A DNA stretch of 64,000 nt. Origin: SYFY01 sp041752315 (GTDB lineage Bacteria; Pseudomonadota; Gammaproteobacteria; Pseudomonadales; Azotimanducaceae). The notes under the pieces are model-generated. The model did no database searches, was not told the DNA's origin, and worked only from the letters and a program-made list of their open reading frames with translations. Positions 24,056 through 34,049 of the stretch are shown piece after piece; position 1 is the first letter of the stretch; each line of letters opens with the position of its first letter. The DNA is taken from contig JBGSHJ010000071.1 in the NCBI GenBank assembly GCA_041752315.1, positions 101,146 to 165,145 on the forward strand, read 5' to 3'. Both the position numbers and the translations under genes were made by a program.

Positions 24056-27000
24056 ATGAGCACACCTTCAGGCCGTGCATATGCGGTGTCGACGATGCGG
24101 CAGGCCGTCGATCAGGGGGCTCACGTGCATGGGAGTGCGCCATTCCTGATCGATCCCGAGTCTGGGCGGGAGGTCAGCTTCGACAGGTTTCGCCTGGAGG
24201 TGCGCCACGTCGCTGCGTGGCTGTGTCGACTCGGTCTGGCCAGAGGGGACAAGGTCGCTTTTCTGCTAGACAATGGCGTGTTCACGTTCGAACTGATGAT
24301 CGGCGCCATGTATGGCGGCTTTGTGCCGGTGCCGCTGAGCCCGGTTGCCGGACCCAACCAGTTGAGGCACACCCTTGATCACTGTGATGCCTCTGTCGTG
24401 TGTTGTGCAGCCCGATACCGCGCATTGCTGGATGGGTGCGTGCCGCAGATCCAGCGCCCCATCCAGATCCTTCCGATAGAGCACAACCAGGTGATCGAAC
24501 CGGATGAACAGGCCTGGGCCGCCGCGCATCTTCCCGCCCCTCTGCCTGGGAACGATGCCCTCATCATCTACACGTCAGGCACCACCGGAGAGGCTCGTGG
24601 TGTCGTGTTCAGTCACCGGAACCTGATGTCCGGCATTGCAGATACCATCCGGGTATACGGCTTCAACGTACAGGATCGTGCCTTGAGCCTGCTTCCGCTC
24701 TACCACCTCAATGCCCTGGTAACGACTTTCCTGCCAATGTTCCTCAGCGGCGGATCGGTGGTTGTCCCGGAAAGATTCAATGCAGTCCGGATGTGGTCAT
24801 GGGTAACGCATTACCACTGCACCTGGTTTGCCGCCGTTCCCGCGATCGTGGCCCAACTTGTCAGCCGCGAAGCGACAATCACCACGATCGAAGCCAACGG
24901 GCTGGCTGGGCTTCGTTTCGTCCGCTGTTCGTCGGCACCGCTCCCACCCTCCCTGCACCAGCAATTCGAAGACCGCTTCGGAGTGCTGCTCGTCGAAGGC
25001 ATGGGCATGACCGAGGCGGGTGAAATTCTGCAGACTTCCCCCCTGCGTGAAGCGCGCCGCATGGGATCACCCGGTCGTCCGCAGCACGAACTGAGGGTTG
25101 TCGACGAGGCAGGGCGAGACGTTCCCGTCGGACAAACAGGAGAGATGCAGATCCGTGGCCCTGGGCTGATGCAGGGTTATCACAAGGCTCCGGAAGCCAG
25201 CCGTCAGGTCCTGGGAAGTGATGGCTGGTTGCGGACCGGGGACCTGGTTCGTCAGGATGACGACGGTTATGTGTTCATCGCTGGCCGTCTCAAGGATGTG
25301 ATCATCAAGAGTGGTGTGAACATCTCACCGCGGGAGATCGACGAAGCCCTGGTCCGCCATCCGGATGTGCTGGAAGCCGCCGTGATCGGGATCCCTGATC
25401 CACAATTCGGTGAAGATCTGGTTGCACATGTGGTACTCAAGCCCGGCGTTGATCGTCTACGGTCGGCTGTCGAACAGGATTTGCTCACGCATTGCCTGCG
25501 ACTTCTCGGAGCATTCAAGACACCTTCGAAGATCTGGTTGGATGACAATTTGCCCCGCGGTCCATCCGGCAAGATCCAGCGTCGCCGACTCGTTGAGCGA
25601 CATGTTGTTCATGCCGCTTCGATTCCTGACAGCCTGCCGGTGGTGATGTCCGTTGCAGGTGACTTCGGTGCTGCGTCTGAATCCTCGCGCGAGCGGATCG
25701 AAGAGGCTCTCGCAACCATCTGGAAAAACGTGCTCGACCTCGATGACGTCGGCAGGATGCAGAACTTCTTTGACCTTGGCGGCGATTCGTTGTCTGCGCA
25801 GCGGGTGTTGGCACGGGTTCTCGACCATTTCCGGATCAGCCTGCCACTGCGGACATTGTTCGACCGACCCACCATCGCCACGCTCGCAGCGCAGATCGAT
25901 GCCATCGACCTCGTCGCCGAACCGAAAACGCGGTTGGCTGCTGTGCACCGGTTTGATGACAAGAGCCTCCCATTGTCCTTTGCTCAGCAGGGGTTGTGGC
26001 TGCAGCAACAACTGGAACCGTCCTCCACCGCCTGGAACATCACCAGGGCCTGGCGCCTGTCCGGACCCCTGGACGTCGATGCGCTCGAAGCGGGACTCAA
26101 CAGGGTCGTACAGCGTCACGCCATCCTGCGAACCACGTTTGTCAGCGTCGAGGGTGGACCGGTTCAGCGGATCAGTCCGCACGGTACCCTGACAGTGTCG
26201 CGCACGGATTTTTCCAGCCACTCTCTCCACCAGCAGATCTCTTTCGTGCAGCGTTACGTGGAAGACGAAACTCGCCGTCCATTCGATCTCGAATCGGGGC
26301 CGCTGCTCAGGGTATCCACGCTGCGTCTGCGCGAAACGGAACACACCCTCGTGCTCGGCGTGCATCACATCGTTTTTGATCGCTGGTCGGTGGAATTGTT
26401 CCTGCGGGAACTGGGCTCGAGCTACTGTGAAAACAGCGCGCAGCAGATGCCACAACCCACCGGACTCCCCGTGCAGTACGTGGATTACGCGGTGTGGCAA
26501 CGGGCGTTGCACCAGGAAGCGACGAGACAGACTGCGCTTGCGTACTGGCGTCGTCAGCTGGCCGGCGCACCGGAACAGCTGACCCTGCCCGCCGATCGTC
26601 CCCGTCCGCCAGCACGATCACTGCGCGGAGCACGGGTGCATGCAAGCTTTCCGCCGGCACTGACTGACGGGTTGCGTGCAACAGGACACGAGCACGGCGC
26701 GACCCTGTTCATGACGCTGCTGGCGGCGTTCAACGTGCTGCTCCACAGGTACACCGGGCAGGATGACCTCGTACTGGGCTCGCCTGGTGCAAATCGTGAG
26801 CGTGTCGAACTGGAGCACCTGATCGGCTGCTTTGTGAACATGCTGGTCCTGCGGACCGACCTGTCAGGCGACCCCACGTTTCGGCAATTGCTGCAGCAGG
26901 TCAAAGACGTGGTCCTGTCCGCCACCACCCATCAGGCCTTGCCATTCGAGAAGCTGGTCGAAGCCCTTCAACCCCAGCGCACGACATCGGCTTCGCCTCT

Positions 27001-29095
27001 GTTCCAGGTCGTGTTCCACCACCGCAATGTTCCGCCGGGTGATGCTCACTTCCCGGACCTGCAGATGGAATCGATACGGATTGAAAGCGGCACGGCGCAG
27101 TATGACCTTACCCTCAGCGTTTGCGAGTCGGCTACGGGTCTTGACGTTGAAGTCGAATACGCCATCGATCTGTTCGAAACCGACACCATCCATCGGATGA
27201 TCAGCCACTACCAGCAACTGCTTGCCGGTATCGTGGCCGACCCGGATAGCCGGCTCTCCGGTTTCCTGCTGACAACGTCGTTGGAACGACAGCAGATGCT
27301 CCGGATGGCCTGCGGTGAGGCCATTGATCTGCCGCGTGATCTCGGACTGCATCAAATGTTCGAGCGTCAGGCTGAGCGTACGCCGGACGCGGTGGCCGTG
27401 GTCGATGCCTCCGGTCCGTTGACCTATGCGATGCTCAATGACCAGGCGGATCATCTCGCGGATGCACTCACTGCGCTGGGCGTGCACAGATCCGTCATGG
27501 TTGGCGTCTGCCTGCAACGGTCCCGTCAGATGGTGGTCTCGCTGCTGGCAATCCTCAAGTGCGGTGGTGCCTGGGTGCCACTCGATCCCCGTCTGCCCGC
27601 GGACCGTATGGCTTTCATGCTGGAAGACAGTGCCGCGACGCTGGTTCTCACCGAGGAAGTACTGCGGTCGCGACTTTCCGCCTGCACATGCAGGGTGATC
27701 AGTCTGGACGAGACTGGAGCGACTCATTTGCCTCGCCCCAGGCGCCAGCGGACAGAGATGGACTCTGGAGTTCCTGCCTACATGCTCTATACCTCAGGGA
27801 CCACAGGCCGGCCGAAGGGTGTCGTCATCCAGCACAAGAACGTGGTCTCGCTGATGCACGCAGTTCACCAGGTGTTTTCTCCTGAAGATCTGGCGGGTGT
27901 GATCGCAGCTGCATCGCTTGGTTTCGATCTGTCGATCTTCGAGATATTCGCCCCGTTGACGTGCGGCGGTGCCTGCCTGATTGTCGAGGATGCGCTGGCG
28001 ATCGAAACGCTTCCGGCTGGCATTCTCCCGACGCTCTTCAGCGCGGTGCCCTCCACGTTCGAGGAGCTGCTGCACCTGCGTGCCGTTCCGGATTCTGTCC
28101 GCGTGCTTGTTTCCGGCGGGGAGTTCCTGTCGCGCGAGCGGGTTCGCAGGATGTACGCATCAACCTCTGTGGAGCGGGTCTACGACCTTTACGGCCCAAC
28201 GGAGTGCACAATCTGTTCGACAGCGTCGCTGCGCACCGCTGTGGGACCCGAGACCATTGGACGCCCTCTGGCCAATGCTCGTGTGTACGTTCTGGATTCA
28301 CAGCGCAATCTGCAGCCAGTCGGGATTCCCGGAGAAATCTGGATCGGCGGTACCGGCGTCGCGCAGGGTTACCACCAGCGCGCTGAACTGGACGCAGAAA
28401 AGTTTGTGCCTGACCCCTTCGCACAGGCGTCAGGAGCGCGAATGTATCGTACAGGCGACCGTGCCCGTTACCTGGCCGACGGCACTTTGCAGTATCTCGG
28501 GCGTCTGGACGATCAGGTCAAGCTGCGTGGCTTTCGGATCGAGCCCGGAGAAATCGAATCGGTGCTTCTGGACTACCCGGGTGTTCAAGCCGCAAGTGTT
28601 GTGTTGCGCGATGACCTTCCGGGCGGTCCCGGACTGATTGGCTACGTTGCAGGGATCGCTGGTCCGACTGCGCTCAACGACATTCACGACCTCATGGCCG
28701 CGAAACTGCCTGAATACATGGTCCCGAGAGGAATCGTCCTGCTGGATGCCATTCCCCGTTTGCCAAGTGGAAAGGTCGATCGTGATGCACTGCCGCTGCC
28801 GGACCTGTTGGACGGCAGGCTGCAGCGGCGCTTCGTTGCGCCGCGTTCGACAATGGAGCGGGTGCTGGCGGAGATCTGGTCGGAAGTGCTGGGCGTCGAC
28901 TCGCAGGGCGTGACGGAGAATTTCTTCGAGTTGGGAGGGCACTCCCTCATGGCTGCGCAGGTCGTCGGCCGGATCCGTGCCCGATGTGGCGTCGCGCTTT
29001 CGCTGCGTGCGTTCTTCGAATCACCCACCATTGCCGGCAACGCGGTGCTGGTGGAGAGGCTGCAGCAACCGGCCGACCCGCCAGGTGAATCCTGA
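24056..29095 (+). CDS. Nonribosomal peptide synthetase, acyl-CoA-ligase/T-C-A-T, no thioesterase
   Basis: 1679 aa. Order: an acyl-CoA/acyl-AMP-ligase-type adenylation domain (TSGTTG at 173, GRLKDVIIKSGVNISPREID); a carrier domain (LGGDSL near 575); a condensation domain whose active site reads HHIVFDRWS near 769, with Arg where HHxxxDG normally has Gly; an amino-acid adenylation domain (LYTSGTTGRPKGV near 1243, YGPTE, RTGDRARY, LGRLDDQVKLRGFRIEPGEIE); and a final carrier (LGGHSL near 1625). The layout predicts loading of a carboxylic or fatty acid and coupling to one amino acid. By-eye specificity residues of A2 (D-L-F-A-V-G-L-I-C) match no code I recall. No thioesterase, reductase or phosphopantetheinyl transferase is nearby. 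AGG directly abuts the ATG, so the start is uncertain. Confidence 0.92.
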   Translation: MSTPSGRAYAVSTMRQAVDQGAHVHGSAPFLIDPESGREVSFDRFRLEVRHVAAWLCRLGLARGDKVAFLLDNGVFTFELMIGAMYGGFVPVPLSPVAGPNQLRHTLDHCDASVVCCAARYRALLDGCVPQIQRPIQILPIEHNQVIEPDEQAWAAAHLPAPLPGNDALIIYTSGTTGEARGVVFSHRNLMSGIADTIRVYGFNVQDRALSLLPLYHLNALVTTFLPMFLSGGSVVVPERFNAVRMWSWVTHYHCTWFAAVPAIVAQLVSREATITTIEANGLAGLRFVRCSSAPLPPSLHQQFEDRFGVLLVEGMGMTEAGEILQTSPLREARRMGSPGRPQHELRVVDEAGRDVPVGQTGEMQIRGPGLMQGYHKAPEASRQVLGSDGWLRTGDLVRQDDDGYVFIAGRLKDVIIKSGVNISPREIDEALVRHPDVLEAAVIGIPDPQFGEDLVAHVVLKPGVDRLRSAVEQDLLTHCLRLLGAFKTPSKIWLDDNLPRGPSGKIQRRRLVERHVVHAASIPDSLPVVMSVAGDFGAASESSRERIEEALATIWKNVLDLDDVGRMQNFFDLGGDSLSAQRVLARVLDHFRISLPLRTLFDRPTIATLAAQIDAIDLVAEPKTRLAAVHRFDDKSLPLSFAQQGLWLQQQLEPSSTAWNITRAWRLSGPLDVDALEAGLNRVVQRHAILRTTFVSVEGGPVQRISPHGTLTVSRTDFSSHSLHQQISFVQRYVEDETRRPFDLESGPLLRVSTLRLRETEHTLVLGVHHIVFDRWSVELFLRELGSSYCENSAQQMPQPTGLPVQYVDYAVWQRALHQEATRQTALAYWRRQLAGAPEQLTLPADRPRPPARSLRGARVHASFPPALTDGLRATGHEHGATLFMTLLAAFNVLLHRYTGQDDLVLGSPGANRERVELEHLIGCFVNMLVLRTDLSGDPTFRQLLQQVKDVVLSATTHQALPFEKLVEALQPQRTTSASPLFQVVFHHRNVPPGDAHFPDLQMESIRIESGTAQYDLTLSVCESATGLDVEVEYAIDLFETDTIHRMISHYQQLLAGIVADPDSRLSGFLLTTSLERQQMLRMACGEAIDLPRDLGLHQMFERQAERTPDAVAVVDASGPLTYAMLNDQADHLADALTALGVHRSVMVGVCLQRSRQMVVSLLAILKCGGAWVPLDPRLPADRMAFMLEDSAATLVLTEEVLRSRLSACTCRVISLDETGATHLPRPRRQRTEMDSGVPAYMLYTSGTTGRPKGVVIQHKNVVSLMHAVHQVFSPEDLAGVIAAASLGFDLSIFEIFAPLTCGGACLIVEDALAIETLPAGILPTLFSAVPSTFEELLHLRAVPDSVRVLVSGGEFLSRERVRRMYASTSVERVYDLYGPTECTICSTASLRTAVGPETIGRPLANARVYVLDSQRNLQPVGIPGEIWIGGTGVAQGYHQRAELDAEKFVPDPFAQASGARMYRTGDRARYLADGTLQYLGRLDDQVKLRGFRIEPGEIESVLLDYPGVQAASVVLRDDLPGGPGLIGYVAGIAGPTALNDIHDLMAAKLPEYMVPRGIVLLDAIPRLPSGKVDRDALPLPDLLDGRLQRRFVAPRSTMERVLAEIWSEVLGVDSQGVTENFFELGGHSLMAAQVVGRIRARCGVALSLRAFFESPTIAGNAVLVERLQQPADPPGES

Positions 29096-29245
29096 ACATC
29101 CATCGACGACCAGGCCACCGGCAGCGAAGCCTCGAAAAACCACCTCCTACAGACGCGACATCACCACCTTCCAGCCAGCCAAAACAGGGCTTGTCTGTCT
29201 GCCACGCCCCCGTCTACAGCGCGGTAGCCACCGCTTTCACCACCT

Positions 29246-30202
29246 TCACCACAGGGCCACCGGATTCACCATCATCTGAACGGTGCCGCGCACCCGAGCC
29301 TGACCCAGCACGAACATGAATTCGCTCACGCCCTCGCGAACCAGGGCGCCCGTGTTCATGGTTTCGAGGATGTAGATCCCATGGTCACGCAGCAGGATGA
29401 CATGGCCGTAGTACATCTTGCCACCGGCCGGCACCGGCACCACATCGAGTCCCCAGGTATCCGAGCCTACGGCCATGACGTCCAGTGAGGCGAGATACTC
29501 GGCAGCGTCAGGCAGGATGCCGGGTGCACCGACGACCCATTCGTCCGGCGCGCTCTCCAGTTTGGCGTCAGTCCAGCCGGTATGCAGCAGCACCACGTCG
29601 CCGGCCCTGATCTCCAGACCCTGGGCTTTTGCCGCGGCCTTGACTGCTTCGGCGCCGAAGCCCAGTCCTGCAGCGAGAAACGGCTTACCGTAATGACGGG
29701 CCGTGTCGATCAATACGCCACGCCCGACCAGAGGTGGCACCGCATGCACACCAAGCTTTTTCAATCCCGTGATGTCAGCGAAGTTCTTTTCGTCATTGCA
29801 GTTGTAGTACATGCCACCTTCAGCGAGGTGGCCCAGGCCGTCGAGCTGGGATCCAATCCCGAACCAGAGGTGGGCAATATCGTCGTTGTAGACGGCCTCG
29901 TATCCAAACTCGCTGAGCCGACGGCCTCCCTGCTGGCCCGGCTGCACCACCTGCAGCGACAGGCTTCGCGGCGCAAACGCCGGCGTGCTGGAGTCGATGA
30001 CTATGCCAAGTGGCTGGGTACGTCCCTCGCGCACGAGAGCGGTGGCGGCCTGCACACGTTCCTTGGTCACGAGGTTGGCGGATCCGATCTCGTCGGCCGC
30101 ACCCCACTTGGATGGCACACAGCTTTCTGCGGCGTGTGCCGTGACAGCGCCGGTCAGCAGCGCGCAGGTGAAGATCATCCGCAGTCTGTTCAACGTGCTC
30201 AT
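29246..30202 (-). CDS. Secreted cyclase-family (kynurenine formamidase-like) hydrolase
   Basis: 318 aa with a signal peptide (MIFTCALLTGAVTAHA). It matches the metal-dependent cyclase/formamidase family: WGAADEIGSANLVT near the N-terminus, a metal-site region reading GSQLDGLGHL where the family has HxGTHxDxPxH, then GRGVLIDTARHYG, AGDVVLLHTGWTD and MAVGSDTWGLDVVP. The first metal-binding His of the usual motif is replaced (GSQLD), while the later His is kept, as in a known sub-branch acting on unknown esters or amides. Convergent with the NRPS gene (150 bp between stops), so not obviously its partner. Confidence 0.85.
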   Translation of the reverse strand: MSTLNRLRMIFTCALLTGAVTAHAAESCVPSKWGAADEIGSANLVTKERVQAATALVREGRTQPLGIVIDSSTPAFAPRSLSLQVVQPGQQGGRRLSEFGYEAVYNDDIAHLWFGIGSQLDGLGHLAEGGMYYNCNDEKNFADITGLKKLGVHAVPPLVGRGVLIDTARHYGKPFLAAGLGFGAEAVKAAAKAQGLEIRAGDVVLLHTGWTDAKLESAPDEWVVGAPGILPDAAEYLASLDVMAVGSDTWGLDVVPVPAGGKMYYGHVILLRDHGIYILETMNTGALVREGVSEFMFVLGQARVRGTVQMMVNPVALW

Positions 30203-30256
30203 ACTGTCTCCCCTTGTCCTACCCTCAGTATCACCTCAATCCAGTCGCGAAATCCA

Positions 30257-30271
30257 CGAAGACACACCTCG
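30257..30271 (+). repeat. Dispersed hairpin repeat, copy 2
   Basis: CGAAGACACACCTCG, one G-to-A change in the left arm. It shares the left flank GAAATCC with copy 3, 46 bp downstream. Confidence 0.75.
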
Positions 30272-30302
30272 GGGATTCAAGCCAATCCAGGACGGAAATC
30301 CG

Positions 30303-30317
30303 CGAGGACACACCTCA
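30303..30317 (+). repeat. Dispersed hairpin repeat, copy 3
   Basis: CGAGGACACACCTCA. With copy 2 it forms a 46-bp tandem pair between the cyclase start and the fucosyltransferase-like stop. Confidence 0.75.
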
Positions 30318-30392
30318 CGGAGAAACACGAAAAGGAAGTTGAAGTGCCGTCACTGGCGGCGCCTCAAACAGCCGAGGCGACGTCCTGGGCGG

Positions 30393-31556
30393 CTACGAAA
30401 CATCCGTGGCCGACAGTCCTTCAAACTGCACAACCCCGGGATTGTCTTCCAGATACCGCGCGAGCGGTGCGTACTGGTAAAAGCGGAGAATCGCTGGATC
30501 CGTGACCACCACGCCTCGCCCGACGATGACTGCCAGCACGCTGAAGCTGCTTTTTCCGGGGACCAGGACGTCGGCGCTGGCCAGGTGATAAAGCGTGTCC
30601 ATCGCCGATACATCGGTGTGCAACCTGATGTCCTGAATGCGGCCGCGACTTGCTTCCTGCAGCGCGACTTTGTGGGTGCCCTCCATCAGCGCGGTAAAGT
30701 CCTCCTGCTTTCCATCGCTGAAGATGTGCAGGCAAGCGGGCTGATCTGAAACTGCCAGCCAGTCCGCCAGCCTCTGCATCAAGGACAGATAATAGGACTC
30801 GGTCAGAATCCTTGAATGGTATTGATTGTCGGCGGAGCCCGATTGCACGGCACGCCACGCATCCCCCCTGCGTATATGGATCGCAACGTTGCGCGATTCC
30901 GGCATGAACAGTTTCCGGTTCGGCTGGAATCCGCTCCGTTGAAACTTAGACTTGAGTCCTTCGATCAGCGTTCTGTCGAGGAACAGGTTGAACAGCGCGG
31001 GATGGCGGCAGATTCCCAACCCCAGAACATGCACTGCTTTGCGCTCCATTGCGCTGGAGTGAAGGGAATCGATGACGTCGACCAGACGATGCCTGTACGA
31101 ATCGACCGGGTCGAACAACCGCTCATCGACACCTGCGAGCTGACGCAGAAGCTGAAACCAGCCTTGATCACGGCGCAGATGAGAGAAAGGAAATTCCCCC
31201 TCCCCCAGGTTGAACAATCGCTCCCACGCGTCGGTCCATCCTTGTTCAGTCATGGTCGAGCCTTCCGGATCATCGTCCCGATGCCCTACGCCCGCAAAGG
31301 GAACGTGAACATAGGTCGATCCCGTGTCACGCGCCAGTTGCATCAGGCAGATGCGAAGGAAGCCCTGGATGCCGACACCATCGCGCCTCGGTTCGGGAAG
31401 CAGAAACACTCCGGAACGCTGAGCGGACATTTGCGCTTCGGCAGATGCGGACGAGTACGGCCCGGCTGCCGTTGATACGAAGTCCCTGGCCCAGCGAATC
31501 CTGCGCACCAGACCCTGTGTCCTGTCCGGGGCTGATGGCTTGCGTTTGTTTTCCAT
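30393..31556 (-). CDS. Fucosyltransferase-like (HxRRGD motif) glycosyltransferase
   Basis: 387 aa. The core motif AIHIRRGDAW (about residue 225-235) is the signature of alpha-1,2/alpha-1,6 and protein O-fucosyltransferases, where it contacts GDP-fucose. It is followed by the expected ADP/GDP-binding and acidic regions (CLHIFSDGKQEDF; LYHLASADVLVPGKSSFSVLA), the last matching the conserved S-S-F-S motif III area. No signal peptide or membrane segment is seen, so it is probably cytosolic. The acceptor could be a surface glycan. It stands alone, without sugar-nucleotide genes nearby, which limits the functional call. Confidence 0.75.
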   Translation of the reverse strand: MENKRKPSAPDRTQGLVRRIRWARDFVSTAAGPYSSASAEAQMSAQRSGVFLLPEPRRDGVGIQGFLRICLMQLARDTGSTYVHVPFAGVGHRDDDPEGSTMTEQGWTDAWERLFNLGEGEFPFSHLRRDQGWFQLLRQLAGVDERLFDPVDSYRHRLVDVIDSLHSSAMERKAVHVLGLGICRHPALFNLFLDRTLIEGLKSKFQRSGFQPNRKLFMPESRNVAIHIRRGDAWRAVQSGSADNQYHSRILTESYYLSLMQRLADWLAVSDQPACLHIFSDGKQEDFTALMEGTHKVALQEASRGRIQDIRLHTDVSAMDTLYHLASADVLVPGKSSFSVLAVIVGRGVVVTDPAILRFYQYAPLARYLEDNPGVVQFEGLSATDVS

Positions 31557-31683
31557 CCGTGTGGCGGGCTCTGATGCGTGGAGGTTTGCGTCATTCGCCT
31601 GGCTGACTATGTCACAGACCGAGAGTCTGCACAGTGCCTATGCAGGGGGGTGTCCTGACGTTGCCACGAAGATGACGCTGCCA

Positions 31684-31698
31684 CGAAGACACACCTCG
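31684..31698 (+). repeat. Dispersed hairpin repeat, copy 4
   Basis: CGAAGACACACCTCG. Its left flank TGCCACGAAGA is duplicated 17 bp upstream (31662-31672 and 31679-31689). It lies in the 266-bp gap between the divergent glycosyltransferase and PQQ-dehydrogenase genes, about 125 bp before the latter's ATG. Confidence 0.75.
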
Positions 31699-31822
31699 GA
31701 GCATATAGGGTAGTCTGCAGCGTTGGTTGCATTTGCCCACGCATCGGGGGATCAATACGCTAGCCCATCCGACGACCTGCATGGCGCAGTACGGGTCGTC
31801 CAGCAACTGATATGGGGGGGAG

Positions 31823-33973
31823 ATGGCTCGACGATTGCCGATGGAATTTTCGTGGCGTTGCACGGTAATGCTGAGCGCGGTGCTGATGGTGTTCGGGTGC
31901 TCCAGGGAAGACAGCGCACCGCCGCCTGTCAGTGAGTCCACAGCAGTGGATGCTGACGTGTCACAGAACCGTCCGGTTGAATGGCCCAAACACGGTGGTA
32001 CCGATTTCGAGCAGCGTTTTGGTGATTTGTCGGAGATCAACAGGCAATCCGTTGAACGCCTTGGTCTCGCGTGGTTTGCCGATTTTGATACACATCGTGG
32101 TCAGGAATCCACGCCGATCATGGTCGACGGTGTTTTATATGTCACGACAGCATGGAGCAAGGTTTACGCCTTTCACGCCACCACCGGTGAACTGCTCTGG
32201 AAATTCGACCCTGAAGTGCCGGGAGGCGCCGGGATCAAGGCGTGTTGCGATGTAGTCAATCGAGGGGCTGCCTTTGATGCAGGCCGTGTGTTTACAGGCA
32301 CTGTGGATGGACGTCTGATTGCCCTTGACGCAAAGACTGGCAAACCAATCTGGTCGACGCAGACAGTCGATACCTCCCAACCCTACACCATCACCGGTGC
32401 ACCGCGAGTGGCCAAGGGGAAGGTCTACATCGGCAACGGCGGTGCCGAGTATGGTGTACGCGGCTATGTCAGTGCGTACAGCGTGGAAACCGGCGAACTC
32501 GCGTGGCGCTTTTACACTGTGCCCGGTGATCCGCAAGCCTCTCCGGATGGAGCCGCTTCCGACGAGGTGCTGCGAGACAAGGCGTTACCCACCTGGCATG
32601 GCACCGAATGGGTGAAATTCGGTGGCGGTGGAACGGTGTGGGACAGCATCGTCTACGACCCTGAACTGGATCAACTGTATATCGGTACGGGTAACGGTTC
32701 GCCATGGAATCGGCAGGATCGATCGCAGGGTCAGGGCGACAACCTTTTCCTGTCGTCGATCATCGCCCTGGATCCTGATACCGGTGCATATCGATGGCAT
32801 TACCAGGAAACCCCGGGAGACACCTGGGACTACACGGCGACGCAGCAGATTACCCTGGCGACGTTGAATCTGAATGGGGCATCCCGTCAGGTGATCATGC
32901 ACGCGCCGAAAAACGGCTTCTTCTACGTGATCGATCGTTCTACCGGACGTCTGTTGTCCGCAGAGAAGATCACGCCAGTCAACTGGGCGGAGAGAATCGA
33001 TCTGGAAACCGGACGACCAGTTGAGACAGCGGGCGCGCGCTTCGAATCCGCCCCTTTCCTGTCCACCTCAGGCGGCGCTGGTGCACACAACTGGCAACCG
33101 ATGTCCTACAGTCCGGAGACAGGCCTTGTTTATATCCCGGCCCAGCAGGTGCCCTTTCTCTACGCCCGGGAAAAGGACTTCGTCCATCGACCGGGCGAAT
33201 GGAATCTGGGTGTCGACCTGCTCGGTACACCCTTGCCGCTGGATGCAGTGGCGCGACAGCAGATCGTGGCCGGACTGCAGGGTCGCCTCATTGCCTGGAA
33301 TCCCGTTGAGCAGAAATCCGCCTGGCAGGTCGAGCACACCGCGCCCTGGAATGGCGGTACGCTGGCCACGGCGGGAGACCTGGTTTTTCAAGGTCTGACG
33401 GATCATTCCTTTCGCGCCTTTGACGCGACAAATGGTGATCTCCTGTGGCAGTTTCCCACCCAGGATGCGGTGATCACCGCGCCGATCACTTATTCGATCA
33501 ATGGCACGCAGTATGTTGCAGTCACCGTTGGCAACGGTGGTGGCATGCCCTTGACGCTCCCCACTTTCGATGGACCGAAGTCGACGCCCAACGGGCGCAT
33601 TCTGGTGTTCGCCCTGGATGGAAATACCGAACTTCCCGCGTTTGTACCGGTAATCCGCGAACCGGTTGTTATCAGCGGGGACTTGCCGGCAGCCGACGAG
33701 TCCCGTGCCTTTGCGCTGTTCGGCCGGTATTGCGCTGCATGCCACGGCATTGAAACGCTCTCTGCAGGAGTTTTGCCTGACCTGCGGTTTTCACCTGCAG
33801 CTGGCAATCCGGAGTTGTGGAAATCGGTCGTTGTGGAGGGTGCCTTCGAATCGAAGGGCATGGTCGGCTTCGGCAGCAGGATCAGCGTCGATGACGCTGA
33901 ACTGATCAGGCGTTATGTCGGCCTGCAGGCCAGACGTCTGGTGTCCTCTGTACCGGAAGTGGCCACGCCCTGA
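31823..33973 (+). CDS. Lipoprotein PQQ-dependent quinohemoprotein dehydrogenase
   Basis: 716 aa. A lipoprotein signal (VMLSAVLMVFGC) suggests membrane anchoring in the periplasm. The eight-bladed propeller has tryptophan-docking motifs (e.g. GELLWKFDPEV, GELAWRFYTV, GAYRWHYQ, GDLLWQFPT) and the vicinal disulfide KACCDVV that stacks on PQQ. TPGDTWDYTA covers the catalytic-Asp region of type II alcohol dehydrogenases. A C-terminal cytochrome c domain carries one heme site (YCAACHGIE, about 640). It should oxidise an alcohol or aldehyde and pass electrons through the heme. It neighbours a TonB receptor and carbon-catabolism genes. The ATG follows a run of G (GGGGGGG) acting as ribosome site. Confidence 0.92.
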   Translation: MARRLPMEFSWRCTVMLSAVLMVFGCSREDSAPPPVSESTAVDADVSQNRPVEWPKHGGTDFEQRFGDLSEINRQSVERLGLAWFADFDTHRGQESTPIMVDGVLYVTTAWSKVYAFHATTGELLWKFDPEVPGGAGIKACCDVVNRGAAFDAGRVFTGTVDGRLIALDAKTGKPIWSTQTVDTSQPYTITGAPRVAKGKVYIGNGGAEYGVRGYVSAYSVETGELAWRFYTVPGDPQASPDGAASDEVLRDKALPTWHGTEWVKFGGGGTVWDSIVYDPELDQLYIGTGNGSPWNRQDRSQGQGDNLFLSSIIALDPDTGAYRWHYQETPGDTWDYTATQQITLATLNLNGASRQVIMHAPKNGFFYVIDRSTGRLLSAEKITPVNWAERIDLETGRPVETAGARFESAPFLSTSGGAGAHNWQPMSYSPETGLVYIPAQQVPFLYAREKDFVHRPGEWNLGVDLLGTPLPLDAVARQQIVAGLQGRLIAWNPVEQKSAWQVEHTAPWNGGTLATAGDLVFQGLTDHSFRAFDATNGDLLWQFPTQDAVITAPITYSINGTQYVAVTVGNGGGMPLTLPTFDGPKSTPNGRILVFALDGNTELPAFVPVIREPVVISGDLPAADESRAFALFGRYCAACHGIETLSAGVLPDLRFSPAAGNPELWKSVVVEGAFESKGMVGFGSRISVDDAELIRRYVGLQARRLVSSVPEVATP

Positions 33974-34049
33974 GCCAGCCCTGAGCCCATGAATCACTCG
34001 GCAGGACGTGAGGTCCTGTCGAGCAAGGAAACAACGAGGAGGGAAACAA

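Noticed and set aside
24051..24066. ATGAGCACACCTTC at the NRPS start as another copy of the hairpin repeat
   Set aside because: It shares only the CACACCT core and cannot form the CGAGG/CCTCG stem, so it was treated as coincidence.
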